From contig AJFK01000916.1 of assembly GCA_000467715.1 (NCBI GenBank), forward strand, positions 1-64,000: a stretch of 64,000 nucleotides of DNA. Direction: 5' to 3'. Origin of the DNA: Hysterium pulicare CBS 123377. Its lineage: Eukaryota; Ascomycota; Dothideomycetes; Hysteriales; Hysteriaceae. Positions 22,140-33,777 of this stretch are shown one piece after another. The position numbers and the translations under genes were made by a program. Position 1 is the first letter of the stretch, and each line of letters begins with the position of its first letter. The notes beneath the pieces are model-generated. The model had not been told where the DNA came from, did no database searches, and saw only the letters and a list, made by a program, of their open reading frames with translations.

Positions 22140-23297
22140 ATGAAAACTTTCACTATTGCCGTCGCTTTTGCAGCGACAGCTATCTCTACGTCAAGTGCCG
22201 CCGGATTACCCTTTAATGGCGGCGATGCAAACTCGGTCAAGAGCTCCGCATCTGCCATCGCCAAATCTCTCACCTCTCTGTTCCCTGCAAACTCGGGTCT
22301 TCTACCTCAGCCTCCATATTGGTGGTGGGAATCAGGCTCAACGCTTGACGGTTTGATCACTTACTGGCATACTACCGGAGACTCCGGGTACAACGGCCTT
22401 GTTGCCTCTACGATCGCGTCTCAAGCTACCCCAAAGAATGACTTTATGACCGCCGATGCTACCGGGAATGATGATCAGGCGTGGTGGGCTCTCGCAGCCA
22501 TGTCCGCTGCCGAATATGGTCTGCCTTCTCCCGCCGGTGCACCATCCTGGCTCTCTCTTGCCCAGAACGTCTATAACGAACAGAAAGGACGTTGGGATGG
22601 GGTGCGATGTGGCGGAGGCATGAAATGGAAGATCAAGCCCAACGACGACGGGTACCATTACAAATCGTCCATCGCCAACGGGCTCTTCTTTCAGCTCGCC
22701 GCACGTCTAGGCCGCTTCACCGGAGACGCAGACGCTCTAAGATGGGCGGAGAAAGCCTACGACTGGACTACCAGCGTCGGGCTCATCGACAACAACTACA
22801 ACGTCTTCGACGGGACTGACGACGCCAAGGGCACTGGATGTGTGGATGTAGACCACGACCAATGGAGTTACAACGTCGGCGTCTTCATGTATGGCGCCGC
22901 TGTCATTGCCGATAAAACCGGGGATAAGAAATGGTCTGATCGCGCGAATGGTTTCATTTCCAATGCGGGAAAGAATTTCGTTAAAAACGGCGCACTCTTC
23001 GAATCGAAGTGTGAGGGCGCTGGAAACTGCAATACCGATCAGCAGAGCTTCAAGGCTGATCTGGCGCGCTGGATGGGTGCGACATCTACATTGCTTTCTG
23101 GTACTTCGGGTTCTATACAAACTATTATTGGAGGTGCAGCGCCAGTGGCAGCGAGGAATTTCGATGGAAAGGCCGGTGCTGGACAGCAGCTTGCGGCTTT
23201 GGAGACTATTGGTGCGCTGCTCTGTAAGGGAGGTAATGGTGCACCTGGGAAGCCTGGGACGGGGAAGAGGAAGATGGCTATGCGATGGATGGCCTGA
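22140..23297 (+). CDS. Glycoside hydrolase family 76, mannan endo-1,6-alpha-mannosidase (DFG5/DCW1 type)
   Basis: An intronless gene of 385 residues. A signal peptide occupies about residues 1-20. The catalytic Asp pair is in TGNDDQAWWALAA (residues 111-112), the classic GH76 signature. Other family stretches are PYWWWESGSTLDGLITYWHTTGD-like, CGGGMKWKI, KSSIANGLFF and DQWSYNVGVFMYGAA. The enzyme acts on alpha-1,6-mannan. In fungi, relatives at the cell surface cross-link GPI proteins to the wall glucan. This copy has no hydrophobic C-terminal GPI-attachment tail and ends in a basic segment, so it is likely freely secreted. Positions are counted from the ATG at 22140, which places the signal peptide first; an upstream open extension lacks such logic. 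Confidence 0.93.
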   Translation: MKTFTIAVAFAATAISTSSAAGLPFNGGDANSVKSSASAIAKSLTSLFPANSGLLPQPPYWWWESGSTLDGLITYWHTTGDSGYNGLVASTIASQATPKNDFMTADATGNDDQAWWALAAMSAAEYGLPSPAGAPSWLSLAQNVYNEQKGRWDGVRCGGGMKWKIKPNDDGYHYKSSIANGLFFQLAARLGRFTGDADALRWAEKAYDWTTSVGLIDNNYNVFDGTDDAKGTGCVDVDHDQWSYNVGVFMYGAAVIADKTGDKKWSDRANGFISNAGKNFVKNGALFESKCEGAGNCNTDQQSFKADLARWMGATSTLLSGTSGSIQTIIGGAAPVAARNFDGKAGAGQQLAALETIGALLCKGGNGAPGKPGTGKRKMAMRWMA

Positions 23298-23751
23298 TCA
23301 CTCATCTGACCGTTCATGAGGTTCCTTAGTTTACTTGATCATCTTGAGCGCGGAGTTGGAAACTTGGTGTATCGGAATCGGAAATTATGATACCATATAG
23401 AAGGATTTATTGCGCGTAATATTATTTGTTCTCTTCAATCTGGATGGGGTAGTCCGTGATCTTTGTTTGTTGTTTTACTTTCCCGGCCGACTTTTCTCCG
23501 CCCACTTCCACCTTCGTGAACCCATCTGCGAGCTAACAACAAACATCTCCCGAAATCTCCTCCGTAATATTATCGATTTTCAAGATCATCGCTGTTGCAG
23601 TCCAGGAGGAGGTCGACTTCCCCGCAATTTGAACGTGGGGAACACGGTCCGATTGCGAAGTCGATCTAATAAATCCCGAATTTGAGGGGTCGATGACGTT
23701 CGATTGGTCACGTCCAATGCAGGTACATACACGACGTCAGTTCCTCAAATA
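23298..23751. other. Intergenic, 0.45 kb
   Basis: 3' flank of GH76 and upstream region of the SMP-30-like gene. A small 5' exon encoding a signal peptide for the next gene could hide here, but I could not find one that splices in frame. A TATAAAT word at 23757 lies just right of this stretch. Confidence 0.35.
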
Positions 23752-24912
23752 ATGTGTATAAATCCACTGGAGTCAATCTTCAGATGCAGCCCAGGGAATT
23801 GGGATCAAACTTTCTTCAACATGGTAGGCGTTTATCAAACCATCGATCTTCTCGCCGCGGCGACGAATCTAGATTATTTCTCAACATTAACGGCCAACGC
23901 CACAACACCACAAATATATCTCCAAGCATACAACAATTCGTTCATCAATCTACTAGGCGAAAATGCCACAGGTCGATTGGTGGCAGCTTCGGACACGTAC
24001 TCGCCATTCCATGAAATGGGCACATACCACAAGGCAACAAACTCCATGTACATCACGTCCAACTGGAACGGATCGCTCTCGAACCCCATAAACGTGACCA
24101 TTCTCAGTCTAGACGACTTAACATACTACTCTCGCACCTACGACCAATTATATGAAGCCAACGGCGGGACAGGATACTATCCCCCCTCCACATCAAACGC
24201 AACGGATCCCACACCGCCTCTCCTCCTCTTCTGCGACGAAGGCGACTTCACACATCCTTCTTCACTGGTTACGTTAGACCCCGTGACGAACAAAACCGAG
24301 ATCATCCTAAACAACTATCTCGGCCGCAACTTCTCCTCTCTAAACGACGTCCGACAGCACCCTGTAACCGGCGACATATGGTTCACCGACGCCGCATACG
24401 GCTATTTCCAGTATTTCAGGCCCGCACCCAGCATGCCGCAGCAAGTGTACCGCTTCACGCCCTCAACAGGGGAGATCCAAGTCGTGGCAGATGGCTTCGA
24501 GGAACCCAACGGACTAGAATTCTCGCCGGATCTAAAGACGCTCTATATCACCGACACGGGCGCTCAAATGTTCGACAAGAATCTCACGCGTCCCGCCACC
24601 GTCTACGCATTCGACGTCTTCAAGCAGAAAACTCTCCGGAATCGCCGCACGTTTGCTTACGAGGATAATGGGTTTCCGGATGGTATTCATGCTGATATGG
24701 AGGGGAATGTTTGGACGGCGGCGGGAGATGGAGTGCATGTTTGGAGTAAAGAGGGGGTTTTACTTGGGAAGATTTGGACGGGGATGTTGACGAATAACTT
24801 TGCGTTTGCGCCGGGGAAGGTGTTTTTGTTTAGTAATACTGCTTTGTGGGTTGTGGAGAATGTGAAGGCGGTGGGGAGGGAGATCTGCCGGGATTTTGGA
24901 GAGAGTTGTTGA
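23752..24912 (+). CDS. SMP-30/gluconolactonase-like beta-propeller protein
   Basis: A 386-residue frame from the first in-frame ATG. The six-bladed propeller pattern is clear in the C-terminal half: SSLNDVRQHPVTGDIWFTDAAYG, EEPNGLEFSPDLKTLYITDTG and PDGIHADMEGNVWTAAGDGVHVW. These give the metal-binding Asn/Asp positions of SMP-30-type lactonases and luciferin-regenerating-enzyme relatives. Fungal members are usually secreted, and this one has many N-glycosylation sequons (NAT, NNS, NGS, NVT), yet no signal peptide is visible at the chosen start. A TATA-like word at 23757 would favour an even later start at 23821 (MVGVYQTIDLL). So either a 5' exon is missing, or the start is wrong, or the gene lost its leader. 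The sugar-lactone substrate is unknown. Confidence 0.8.
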   Translation: MCINPLESIFRCSPGNWDQTFFNMVGVYQTIDLLAAATNLDYFSTLTANATTPQIYLQAYNNSFINLLGENATGRLVAASDTYSPFHEMGTYHKATNSMYITSNWNGSLSNPINVTILSLDDLTYYSRTYDQLYEANGGTGYYPPSTSNATDPTPPLLLFCDEGDFTHPSSLVTLDPVTNKTEIILNNYLGRNFSSLNDVRQHPVTGDIWFTDAAYGYFQYFRPAPSMPQQVYRFTPSTGEIQVVADGFEEPNGLEFSPDLKTLYITDTGAQMFDKNLTRPATVYAFDVFKQKTLRNRRTFAYEDNGFPDGIHADMEGNVWTAAGDGVHVWSKEGVLLGKIWTGMLTNNFAFAPGKVFLFSNTALWVVENVKAVGREICRDFGESC

Positions 24913-25245
24913 GGAAAGGTTGAGAGGTGAAGAGGGAGTATGGAGAACCTAGATTTAATTTACTAAGTAGATAATTGAACTCTTATGTCAACAGCGTGCC
25001 ATCACGCTGGATCGGGGCGAAGCTCTTAGTCGTACTGGTATCAAAGAGAGCCAGTTGAGATCTATTTGATCCTACAACGCTTGCTAGCTGAAGGCGAAAG
25101 GGTTGAAAGTTGAAGAGTCCGCCTAGTCCTCTTCTTCGCCATCATTGTGCTATACGTTCTCCACTCCACCATCCTCCGCTTCTTCCTCCTCAGACCCCTC
25201 TTCCCCGAGACCGTGATCATCATCATCCCTTCTCCACCTTCGTCC
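24913..25245. other. 3' intergenic, 0.33 kb
   Basis: Convergent 3' ends. On the minus strand the first part reads as acidic low-complexity codons (Glu/Asp runs) that may be the real tail of the next gene. See the entry for 25246-25924. Confidence 0.35.
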
Positions 25246-25924
25246 TCATCCTCGTCCTCCTGCTCCTCCAGCTCTTTCAAAGCTCAAAGCCCTCATCTTC
25301 GCCACATGTCGCGCCTGCAACATCTCATACGTCCCCTCACCAAAGACACGATACCCACAATCATCATCCCTCGGTCCCGCCGGCCCAACAAACAATCCAT
25401 AAAAAACCCCGCACCCCGTCTCCCCAACCCTCTTCATCACAACCCCAACCTCAATCTGATTTGGATGCGGAGTTCGGGGGGGTAGGAAGGGCAAGGGGTT
25501 TGCGGGTTCTAGAATATAGTTAGCATGATTCGGAAGGATTTTCCTACTGATTGGAGAGGAATAGAATAGTTCTCCATCAAACCACTAACCTACGATCGAA
25601 CATATTTCCGCTCCAAACGCAGTTCCATGAACCTCGCAAATAGATACTTCTTCTCGACATCTTCGCTAACATAGACCTGCCACGCTTTATGCGTCTCCTT
25701 CTGGAATTTCGGTGGCTTTGGGTTGGAGAATCCAAAAGCCCTTCCCATGGCAACGCCCCCTTGTCTGGATGCGTCTTCGTTAGAGTCTTGGAAGGTATTT
25801 TTCCCCAGTCATCTGCTTCATCGACGACCCATGCTTTGCCGCGGCTTCGTTTCCGTTCTACGAGCGTCCATCTTCCGCCGTCATCTGCGGTGTTGTTTGG
25901 CTCTTCCATGCTGAAGTCGGTCAT
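25246..25924 (-). CDS. Unrecognised protein gene with an apparent frame change
   Basis: Coding character is clear in three pieces. The first runs MTDFSMEEPNN to DDWGK (25924 to about 25800). The next reads in the -1 frame, through GRAFGFSNPKPPKFQKETHK and KKYLFARFMELRLERKYVRS. A 47-bp intron follows, with GT just after the YVR codons and acceptor CAATCAG. The last piece is RKILPNHANYILEPANPL to GVFYGLFVGPAG and CGYRVFGEGTYEMLQARHVAKMRALSFE. The first two pieces meet at GGGGAAAAA (25806-25798), which contains a GGGAAAA heptamer in the correct phase for -1 slippage. A simple indel in the run is the plainer explanation. The C-terminus is uncertain because acidic low-complexity coding continues in other frames to about 25080. 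I do not recognise the family. Confidence 0.5.
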
Positions 25925-26405
25925 GTCGTAAGTTGCAGTTGGTGGTGGTTATTTATAGATGTTGGTGTGTGTAGTTAACAGAGTGCATCTTATGTGTAGG
26001 GGTAGAGTGATTGGGAAATGGTGTAGCAGTTATTGATTGTTGTTGGCAATAGAGAGCAAACTACGTGAAATCGAAGTCAAGTAGTCCCGTTAGTAAGTGG
26101 AAAGCGAAAAGCTATGTTCAAACAAGGCTTAGTATGTGTCCACTGGAAGCGTCAGGAACAGCTCAGATCAATCGTCAGACGCGCGAGTGCTAGTGATCAT
26201 GATGACAATAAAACTTGTATGCAAACGTAATAGTTCGGTTTTAGATGTCGTACAGAAGAGACGACACCAATGATACCGCAGGTTTCAGCTTCGCGAATTC
26301 CGTTGCCAAAAAGCATCTAAATCATAAGCATTTACTAGAATCACATTATCTCCAAACAAAGATTAACGAATACAACACCCAATCACCCTCCACACCTACA
26401 AGCGC
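25925..26405. other. Intergenic, 0.48 kb
   Basis: Promoter side of the unrecognised gene and 3' flank of the oxoprolinase gene. Nothing else seen. Confidence 0.4.
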
Positions 26406-29400
26406 TCAAACATCCCAAGCCTCCAACCCACCCTCCCTCATATTCTTATACCACCCCTTCACATACTCCAACCCAACATGCGGCCCATAAGGATTCTTCT
26501 CCCACTGCGGTTTCGGCGGTTCGATCCCCGTCTCCTCCTTACACCTCTTCATCAGATCCGTAATTTTGCCTCCTCTATCATAAGACGTTTCCTCCGAGTA
26601 GCCCTTTCCTGCTCTGTCCTTGCGCATTTTCTCGCGGAGTTCGGTGGTCGCGCCTTGGTTGACGGTGAAGTCCTTAGGCGAGACGACGACGCCGTAGTTG
26701 CGCGCTGCTCCGTCGAAGGTGACGAGTTTGCGGTGCACTTCTGCGGCGACGATGTTGGCGGGGCGGGTGAGGGGGTCGCCGAGACCGCCGCCGCCCCAGG
26801 TTATCCATTCGAGGACGTCGCCTGGATGATGGTTAGCTTTCCAACACTCTCAAATCTACTAGGAGGTTTGCTAATTGGTACTTACCTGGCAAAACGTGTA
26901 CATGATCGCACTTGCTAGGAAGCAACTCCGGGGAAGCTTCCGGTGTACCATAGGTATTATTCCTGTAAATAGACTTCCTCGATCTCGAACCAGGAGATCC
27001 GCCATTCACACCCCATGGCTTGATGAACCATCTGTCGTCATGGATGCTAACTTCGCCTTCGCTAAGGAAGCGATACAACGTTCTCTGCGCATTGCCGCCT
27101 CGGAAGTATCCCGCGCCACCCGAATCGGGTAGCGCTTCGTTGGCTTCGAGAATAAGCGGGAAGTAGAGTTCGATGTTTTCGGTGGGAATGGATTTGATGG
27201 CGGGGAAGAGACAATGACAATCAGGTCCATCGCCGATCGGACGGGCAGGCACGCCGCCGAACCCAATCTGGTACAGAAGGAACCATTCACCATTAGGTTT
27301 GAAGCCGGAATAGAAGAGATGTGGGGAGTCTGAGAAACCAGCGGCACAGCGGTACGCTGCATTGCGTTGACCGAAGAGGGCTTGCATGACATCCATGACG
27401 CGACCGAGTAGATGAGTACGGCAGGAGAGGGCGGCAGGACGAACAGGTCGGAGGATTGTGCCCGTCGGGATCCTTATTTCAACAAGATCGTGGAACCCAT
27501 CATTGACAACGCAATGAGGATCGTAGACAGCGAGTAGATAGTAACCGATGAACATCTTGAACATAGTGATGGAGAGGTAGAAGTTCATAGAAGTGTTGGA
27601 TTGAGGCGATGTCCCATCCCAATCGAAGACTAGCTTGTCTCCTTCCTTTTGCATAGTACAGCTGATAGCGTAAGGGCCGTTGCCGTTACCATCGTCGTCG
27701 ATGAAGTCGGTAAAGCTACTCTTCTCGGTGCCAATCTTTTCATCAATGATGGTTTTGATTGCGGCTCTGTTCATGGCAAGAAGATTATCCGTGGCAGCTT
27801 CATAAAGCTCGATTCCGTATCGGTCACATAGCTCGCACACTCTGTTTGCAGCAGTCCGGCAAGCCGCGACTAAAGCGACGAGGTCACTCTGGAACCATTG
27901 TGGCTGACGGGAATTCCTGCAAAAGAGGTCCACCAACGACTGGTTGTACTGTCCCTGAGCATAAAGCTTGACGATTGGGATCTGAAGTCCATCTTCAAAG
28001 ATAGTCGTCGCGTTGATACTCATGGATCCAGGTACCTTGCCTTGGACGTCGGTTAAATGTCCAAAGTTTGCGGCCCAGCCAATGAGGTTGTGTTCGTAGA
28101 AGATCGGAAGCAGCACAATAACATCGTTGAGATGTGATACCGCGCCATCAATTTGGTAGACATCATTAGTGACGAAGACATCCCCCTCCTCAATTGAACC
28201 TTTCCATCCGTTCAAGAACTGTGTGATGAAACTTCCGAATTGCCCGACAAGCATCTGACCTCTGGTATTCGTGATGACATTGAATTCGTCCTGTTGTTCT
28301 CGGATAGCTGGTGACATGGCGCATCTCAGCATCAATGTGTCCATCTCACGACGGATTGAGCCGAGCGCATTAGAAATCAACGTCGAGATCAAGGGTGATT
28401 CTTTGATAAGTTCCTGCGCGGACTCCTTCGTGTGTTGTTTCTTCTCTTTAGCCTTGCGCTCCGCTGGCCAAATGAGAATGTTACCCATGGAGTCAATTTC
28501 TCCAACGAAGCCAGGAAGGATGAGGGTGTTCGAATCCATTTCGGAGATAATAGCAGGCCCAGAAATCTTGATGCCAGCCTTCATGATTTTGTTTCGGTCC
28601 CAGAATGTAGCCTCAACTTTCTTTCCTTCGTACGTGATCATCTGCTTCATCATGATGGCTTCTTCGGAAGGCGTAGAGTCTGTCGATTCCTCGATGGATT
28701 GAATGATAACTTCTTCGGAAGCATCGATGACCTTAGCACGAAGACGCATTGTCTCCAATTCTGCCGTCTCCAGAGAGAAACCAAATTGCTGGTCATGCAT
28801 CTCCCCAAATTTAGCTCGAAGAGTCTTGAGGAGAGCAGAGGTATCTTTGAGTTCCTCCTCGTTGAAATCAACAGTCTGTGAATGTCAGTAAAAGTCATAT
28901 GGTTGAGATATTTACATAATGTTGCGCTCACCAATGTCATTGCTTGACCCTTATACCTCATATCAGTCTGATAGATGACTTTCAGCGAGGCGTCGTCACT
29001 AGCAAGTGCAGACTTCATAGTCTTCTCACAGCCCTCTTTCAATTCTCTTAATGAAGTCGTCAGGTCCTCCGAAGTGATCTCCGAGAACAATTTGATGTAT
29101 GTGCAAGACTGTTCATGTGACATCTTGGTCGTAGCATCACCCTGTGCGCAAAGGATACCAGGGCTAGGTGGCACGATAACTGGGAAAGAACCGAGGAGTT
29201 TTCCAAGAGCATTTGCGTGAAGAGGACCCGCTCCACCGAACGCCACGAGAGCGAAATCGCGAGGATCAAAGCCTTGCTCGACGGATACAAGACGGAGAGC
29301 ACCATGCATGGATTCGTTCACCAAGTCGATGATACCTTCAGCAGCGGTAGATGCTTCAATGCCCATTTGCTTTGCAATGGATTCTACGGCTGAAGCAGCA

Positions 29401-30663
29401 GCCTCCACATCGAGCTGGAATGCGCCGCCAAGTAGTTTGGAAGGTAGATACCCAAGTGTTAGATTAGCATCCGTCACAGTTGCTTGCGTGCCACCTTTCC
29501 CATAAGCTGCTGGTCCGGGGTTGGAACCAGCTGATTCAGGTCCAACTCGTAGTTGCTTTGTGAAATCGTTGTATATGGCAATAGATCCACCGCCCGCGCC
29601 AACCGTTCGTACGTCGACTGAAGGAGCTTTGACAGTCAAGGCACCAACATTCGTCTCTCGTCGAATGATGGCATCCGATCCAGGGAGCAGCGCACAGTCG
29701 GTACTGGTACCACCCATGTCAACCGTGATCAGATTCTTGTATGAAGTATTTTTTGCCACAAAGTGAGAAACAGCTTTGACACCACCGGCAGGTCCGGAAA
29801 GGAGTATGTTAACAGGAACCTCGCCTGCGATATCCACGGAAGTCAAGTCACCATCAGACTTCAAGATCCGTATCGTATCCGTTTCCTCGGCGAGCATTTT
29901 CTGGAGATTCTTCATATACTTCTTCACGACCGGCTTGACTATAGCATTTGCAGTCGTAGTGACCGTCCTCTCATATTCCTGAATTTCAGGCAGCACGTCA
30001 ATCGATGTAACGACTTCGATATCTGGCCCAAACTCATCATACAAGATATCTCTGATTTTTTCCTCATGGACACCGTTACTGAATGAATTGAGCAGGGAGA
30101 CCGAAATGGCCTCCGGTTGCTGCCTTTTTAAATCCCAAAGCGACTCCCTGAACGCCTTCTCGTCCAAGGGCTTGAAGATATCACCGCCAATGGTTACTCG
30201 CTCCGTCGCTTCCACGGTCCTCTCAAGCGGCACAATGGGCTCCGGCTGGACGTAATTGATCCAAGCTCCAAGTCCACCAGGGATTTGTGACCTACGGACG
30301 GTCAAGACGTCCTTGTGGCCTGCCGTGACAATGAGACCAGTCTTCGCTCCCTTGCCTTCCAAAACAGCATTTGTCCCCGTTGTGGTTCCATGGTGGATAT
30401 ATTCGAACTTCCCTTCCCAGCCATACTCCTCCTTCAGTATCTTTCTAGTTTTCGCGACGCCTTCCTGGACACCGATGGATTGATCGGAAGTATTTGTGAG
30501 GACTTTTGCGCGAACGAGTTTACCGTCTGGAGTTATGACACAGACATCAGTGAATGTCCTGTTCAGCTCAGTTGTCAGCGTTCTCCTCTCCCATGCGATT
30601 GAAGCTTGAGGAATGCAGTACTCACCCGCCAACATCCACACCTAATCTATACCCAGGAGCCAT
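26406..30663 (-). CDS. Fused 5-oxoprolinase / hydantoinase (HyuA-HyuB)
   Basis: Four exons (30663-30626, 30558-28932, 28875-26886, 26821-26406) encode 1356 residues, the usual size of eukaryotic 5-oxoprolinase. The tiny first exon supplies MAPGYRLGVDVGG and splices into TFTDV, rebuilding the ATP-binding motif VGGTFTDV of the HyuA part. HHGTTTGTNAVLEGKGAKTG (about residue 68) and DMGGTSTDCALL follow. The HyuB half starts at about residue 715, with REQQDEFNVIT, TNDVY and GGGGLGDP near the C-terminus. The family opens five-membered cyclic amides at the expense of ATP: 5-oxoproline to glutamate, or hydantoins to N-carbamoyl amino acids. It is cytosolic. Neighbours (permease, PuuE-like enzyme, amidase) suggest a catabolic role rather than only the gamma-glutamyl cycle. 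Which ring is opened cannot be told from sequence. Confidence 0.93.
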
Positions 30664-31508
30664 TGTACAGGAATTTTGCTGTGGGAAAGCTCATGGAAGC
30701 TTCCTGCCATTTGCAGGGGCCTAAGACATTACATAAACCCAGCTCTCTCCATTTCAGAGGTTCAATTGCCCCTCAGCTATCCCGTCGGCGAAGAAGATGG
30801 ACCCCTCTGCCGACGTCGGGCAACTTCATCATCGCGGAGTGCTTATCGGTTACACACCCGACGGAAAACAGCATGCGGGAGCGAATGTATGCAGTTTGAT
30901 TCGACCGAGTGGATTGCTTTTCTTGGATTTGACAAGTGAAATGTAGCCATGGATCTTATCGATGACACGGTCTAGTGCCCGGGTCTTGGAGGGTTGATAA
31001 CGCTAGGGTTCGCGTTAAGGCGCGTACAGTGGCACGAGTCAGACGCATGACAAACGTGTCGGAGGTCCTATCCGTATCATCGGACCTCCGGTTCGTGTCT
31101 AAAAGACATCGACATCAGAGGTGAATAGTAACCCTAGTACTTCGGAGTAGTAGAGTAGAGGACATGGCCATATCGATGTAATTGGGATAATCATTGGGAG
31201 ATTCTTGAGGATGAAAGTCGTTGGAACTTGAATTCGACGACTGACGAATTAGGGGTAGGGCCGAGGTAATAGCGAGGATAACGTGATTGGACAACATCGT
31301 GATATTAGAAGAATGTACATTTTCCTAAAGACCTCAATCCGATATGAAGAGTTTAAGATCTCTAACAAAAAACAACTTTGGATTCTTCTAACTGAGATAA
31401 TCAACTAATCTAAAAGGTCTATTCGTTCTCTGTACCTGCCAAGATCCACCGCCATCGGATGCAAATCCAATCCTTCCGACGGAAGCTAAGAGCACTCCCT
31501 ACTAACCA
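30664..31508. promoter_or_regulatory. Upstream region of the oxoprolinase gene
   Basis: 845 bp between the oxoprolinase start and the end of the next same-strand gene. It contains a 9-bp perfect inverted repeat (separate entry) and GATA words such as TGATAA near 30996, as expected for nitrogen-regulated fungal genes. No coding exon seen. Confidence 0.4.
31060..31090. promoter_or_regulatory. Inverted repeat CGGAGGTCC-N13-GGACCTCCG
   Basis: A perfect 9-bp dyad lies about 0.4 kb upstream of the oxoprolinase start. Its outer triplets are CGG and CCG, the half-sites favoured by Zn2Cys6 regulators. It could be an operator for the block or only a hairpin. Confidence 0.4.
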
Positions 31509-33246
31509 TTATCCGTGCGTATTCGAGTTGTCAGCACAAGAAAATGCACCGCCAATGGCTCCCGTGGCATAGGCCTTGATAATGTTCTTCACGACGCCAT
31601 ATGTACCACCGGCGCACATGAACAGGCCTAGCACAATCAAGAACCAATGGAATACCCACATGACTTTCTTCGTCAGGTTTCCGTTCTTGTACTCCCAGAA
31701 ATCATGAAGCCACAGCCATCCAGGTAGGGCGATTGCTAATGGCGCAAAGCACACGGATCCAGTCAAGGCGATCAAGTAGCTGAAGATGGGAATAGCTTCT
31801 GCGAGGATGAAGGCGAGGGCTCCGAGGATAATCGTGCAGCTCAGCCAGGTTCCCCAATGGACGACGGAGTTTCGTTGGAGATGCACCGAGTCGCGAAGAA
31901 TGCGGACGAATACATATTTTGCAGCGACATGGAGATAGAGACAGCCGCTGACAGTCAGACCAATAAAGCCTGGTTATATAGATGAGTATGTTGCACTGAC
32001 GCCATCATTGAAGAAGGAAACCTACCGATTCCATATGCTACTTTCTTGACTACTGGACCCGCAGATCCCAGAGATGGATTAGATACGTATTTTCCGCACC
32101 AGCGGTATACGACAAGGGCAAAAGTGAGGTAAGATGCCTGCACAAGCCCCATGCAAGTGTAAACAGCTTTCTTGTACTCTTTTGGATTCTGGAATTGTGA
32201 GCTGTGTTCAATCTATTTATCGTTCAAGATAGTTACTTACTCGCATCTCACTTATCACGGGGAGGCTATGATCATCATTAATATGCAGGAATAATACCAC
32301 AATGTGAAGGGAACTTACAAGGCTGACGTCCCTGCTGATGATACAAAGATGGTACAACTTGCAGTCATGCCAACTGCAAATGTTGGATAGGCAATTGCAT
32401 GATAGCCCAGGTCGTAAGTTCCGGTTTGGGGCGCCGCCGCAGGGCGCTTTCGAGTCGTCACTCCGATGACCACAATGAAGACAGCGAGATAGATGGAAAC
32501 GAATCCAGCCCAAGTTCTGCCGTCGAGTTAGCAACCCCCTGAAGTCACATTAGAAGGGATCTTTACAGCCAACCGATCTTCTGGAATTTCCTCACGGAAG
32601 CACACATTACGATCAATATCATGGCGACAAATGAAAACCAGACAGAACAGGCGCCATGATTTGAGAAAGCGTTGAGGGCTGTGGATACACCTACGATGCC
32701 CGTGCCAGCGCATAGAACGTAAGCAATGATGAAAAGAGCACCGGTGAATTCCTTGAGCGCAACGCCACCAACATGGTAGGCCATATCCGCGATGGAATGG
32801 CAGTGTGCATGCCGATTGCGGAAGTTGCCTTGTAGAATGGCGGTATCTAGCGATTGTCAATTTCTTTCCATATTTTGTAGCTTTGCGGAGACGTACAAGT
32901 ATTCAACGCTCCCCAGCCAATAACGGAGAGTGCTCCTCCAACGGCACCAAGACTGTACATTGCCGTGGGGATACTCAAGACACCAGTTGCAAAGATGACT
33001 GCCAGGAATCAGTTTCCCTTCCCTTCAGAACAAACAATATCACAATCGGAGCCTACCCTTAAGAAAGATGACCGAGGCCTTGGGCCATGCGACGAGTCGA
33101 AAATCAACTCCATCCGTGTTCTTCTTGAAGACTTCAAAATCATCATCAGAAGACTTTGGATCAAAGATCCCCTCTTCAACATTGCCGTGGCCGTAGCTTG
33201 GTCTGCTATCGGCCACGGGTTGAATCTCTTTCTTCTCGTCAGACAT
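31509..33246 (-). CDS. Amino-acid permease of the AAAP family (Neurospora MTR / N-system type)
   Basis: Seven exons (33246-33057, 32998-32897, 32846-32567, 32516-32319, 32265-32241, 32188-32026, 31969-31509) give 472 residues; exon 5 is only 25 bp. After an acidic N-terminus comes NTDGVDFRLVAWPKASVIFLKVIFATGVLSIP-type sequence, the first helix of the MTR family. About eleven hydrophobic segments follow. The microexon encodes LPVISEMR, a family-conserved stretch that would be lost if it were skipped. MTR-type carriers import neutral and aromatic amino acids by proton symport at the plasma membrane. The gene lies on the same strand as the oxoprolinase and deacetylase-fold genes. It may import the pathway's substrate or a product-related amino acid. 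Confidence 0.92.
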
Positions 33247-33777
33247 GTTGAAGTTCAAACAAGGTAGATGTGAACGAAGTGGGTCGAAGTCAGTAGGCAA
33301 GGAAGCGTAATAAAATATTCGCTAAAGTCTCGTAGCCCAAGGGGTGACACAGAACCACGTTGTCGGAACAGGAATGCAGAGGATTATTATGAAGTTCCTG
33401 CGTTACTGATCACCCCATGGAGCAATGAGGTTGCTTATCGCGACTATACATGCATGGTGCCGATCTCGACCAGGGTTATTTCCTTCGCCGTCCGAATGGA
33501 CGATAAGGCGCGTTGATGTTCAAGGGAAACATTCAGAGAGTGTTCGGAGGTCGGATCAGCGAAATATAACTCGATTCAGATTAGGTGGCAGTTCCGAAAG
33601 TGGTGGCAGCTATCTGAAGCGCAACCGATGGTCTGGACACAAACGTACCGCCACGACGGTATGGCTGGCTGCACATCGGCGGGACTTGAAGATAGGACGT
33701 CCGAAACTCCTCAATCAGGCCAATTTATCTCGCATTGTTTCATCGGATCATTCTATTCTATCCGCACCCGCAGAATC
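33247..33777. other. Intergenic, 0.5 kb
   Basis: Promoter of the AAAP permease and 3' flank of the next gene. Open stretches here are without family features. Confidence 0.4.
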
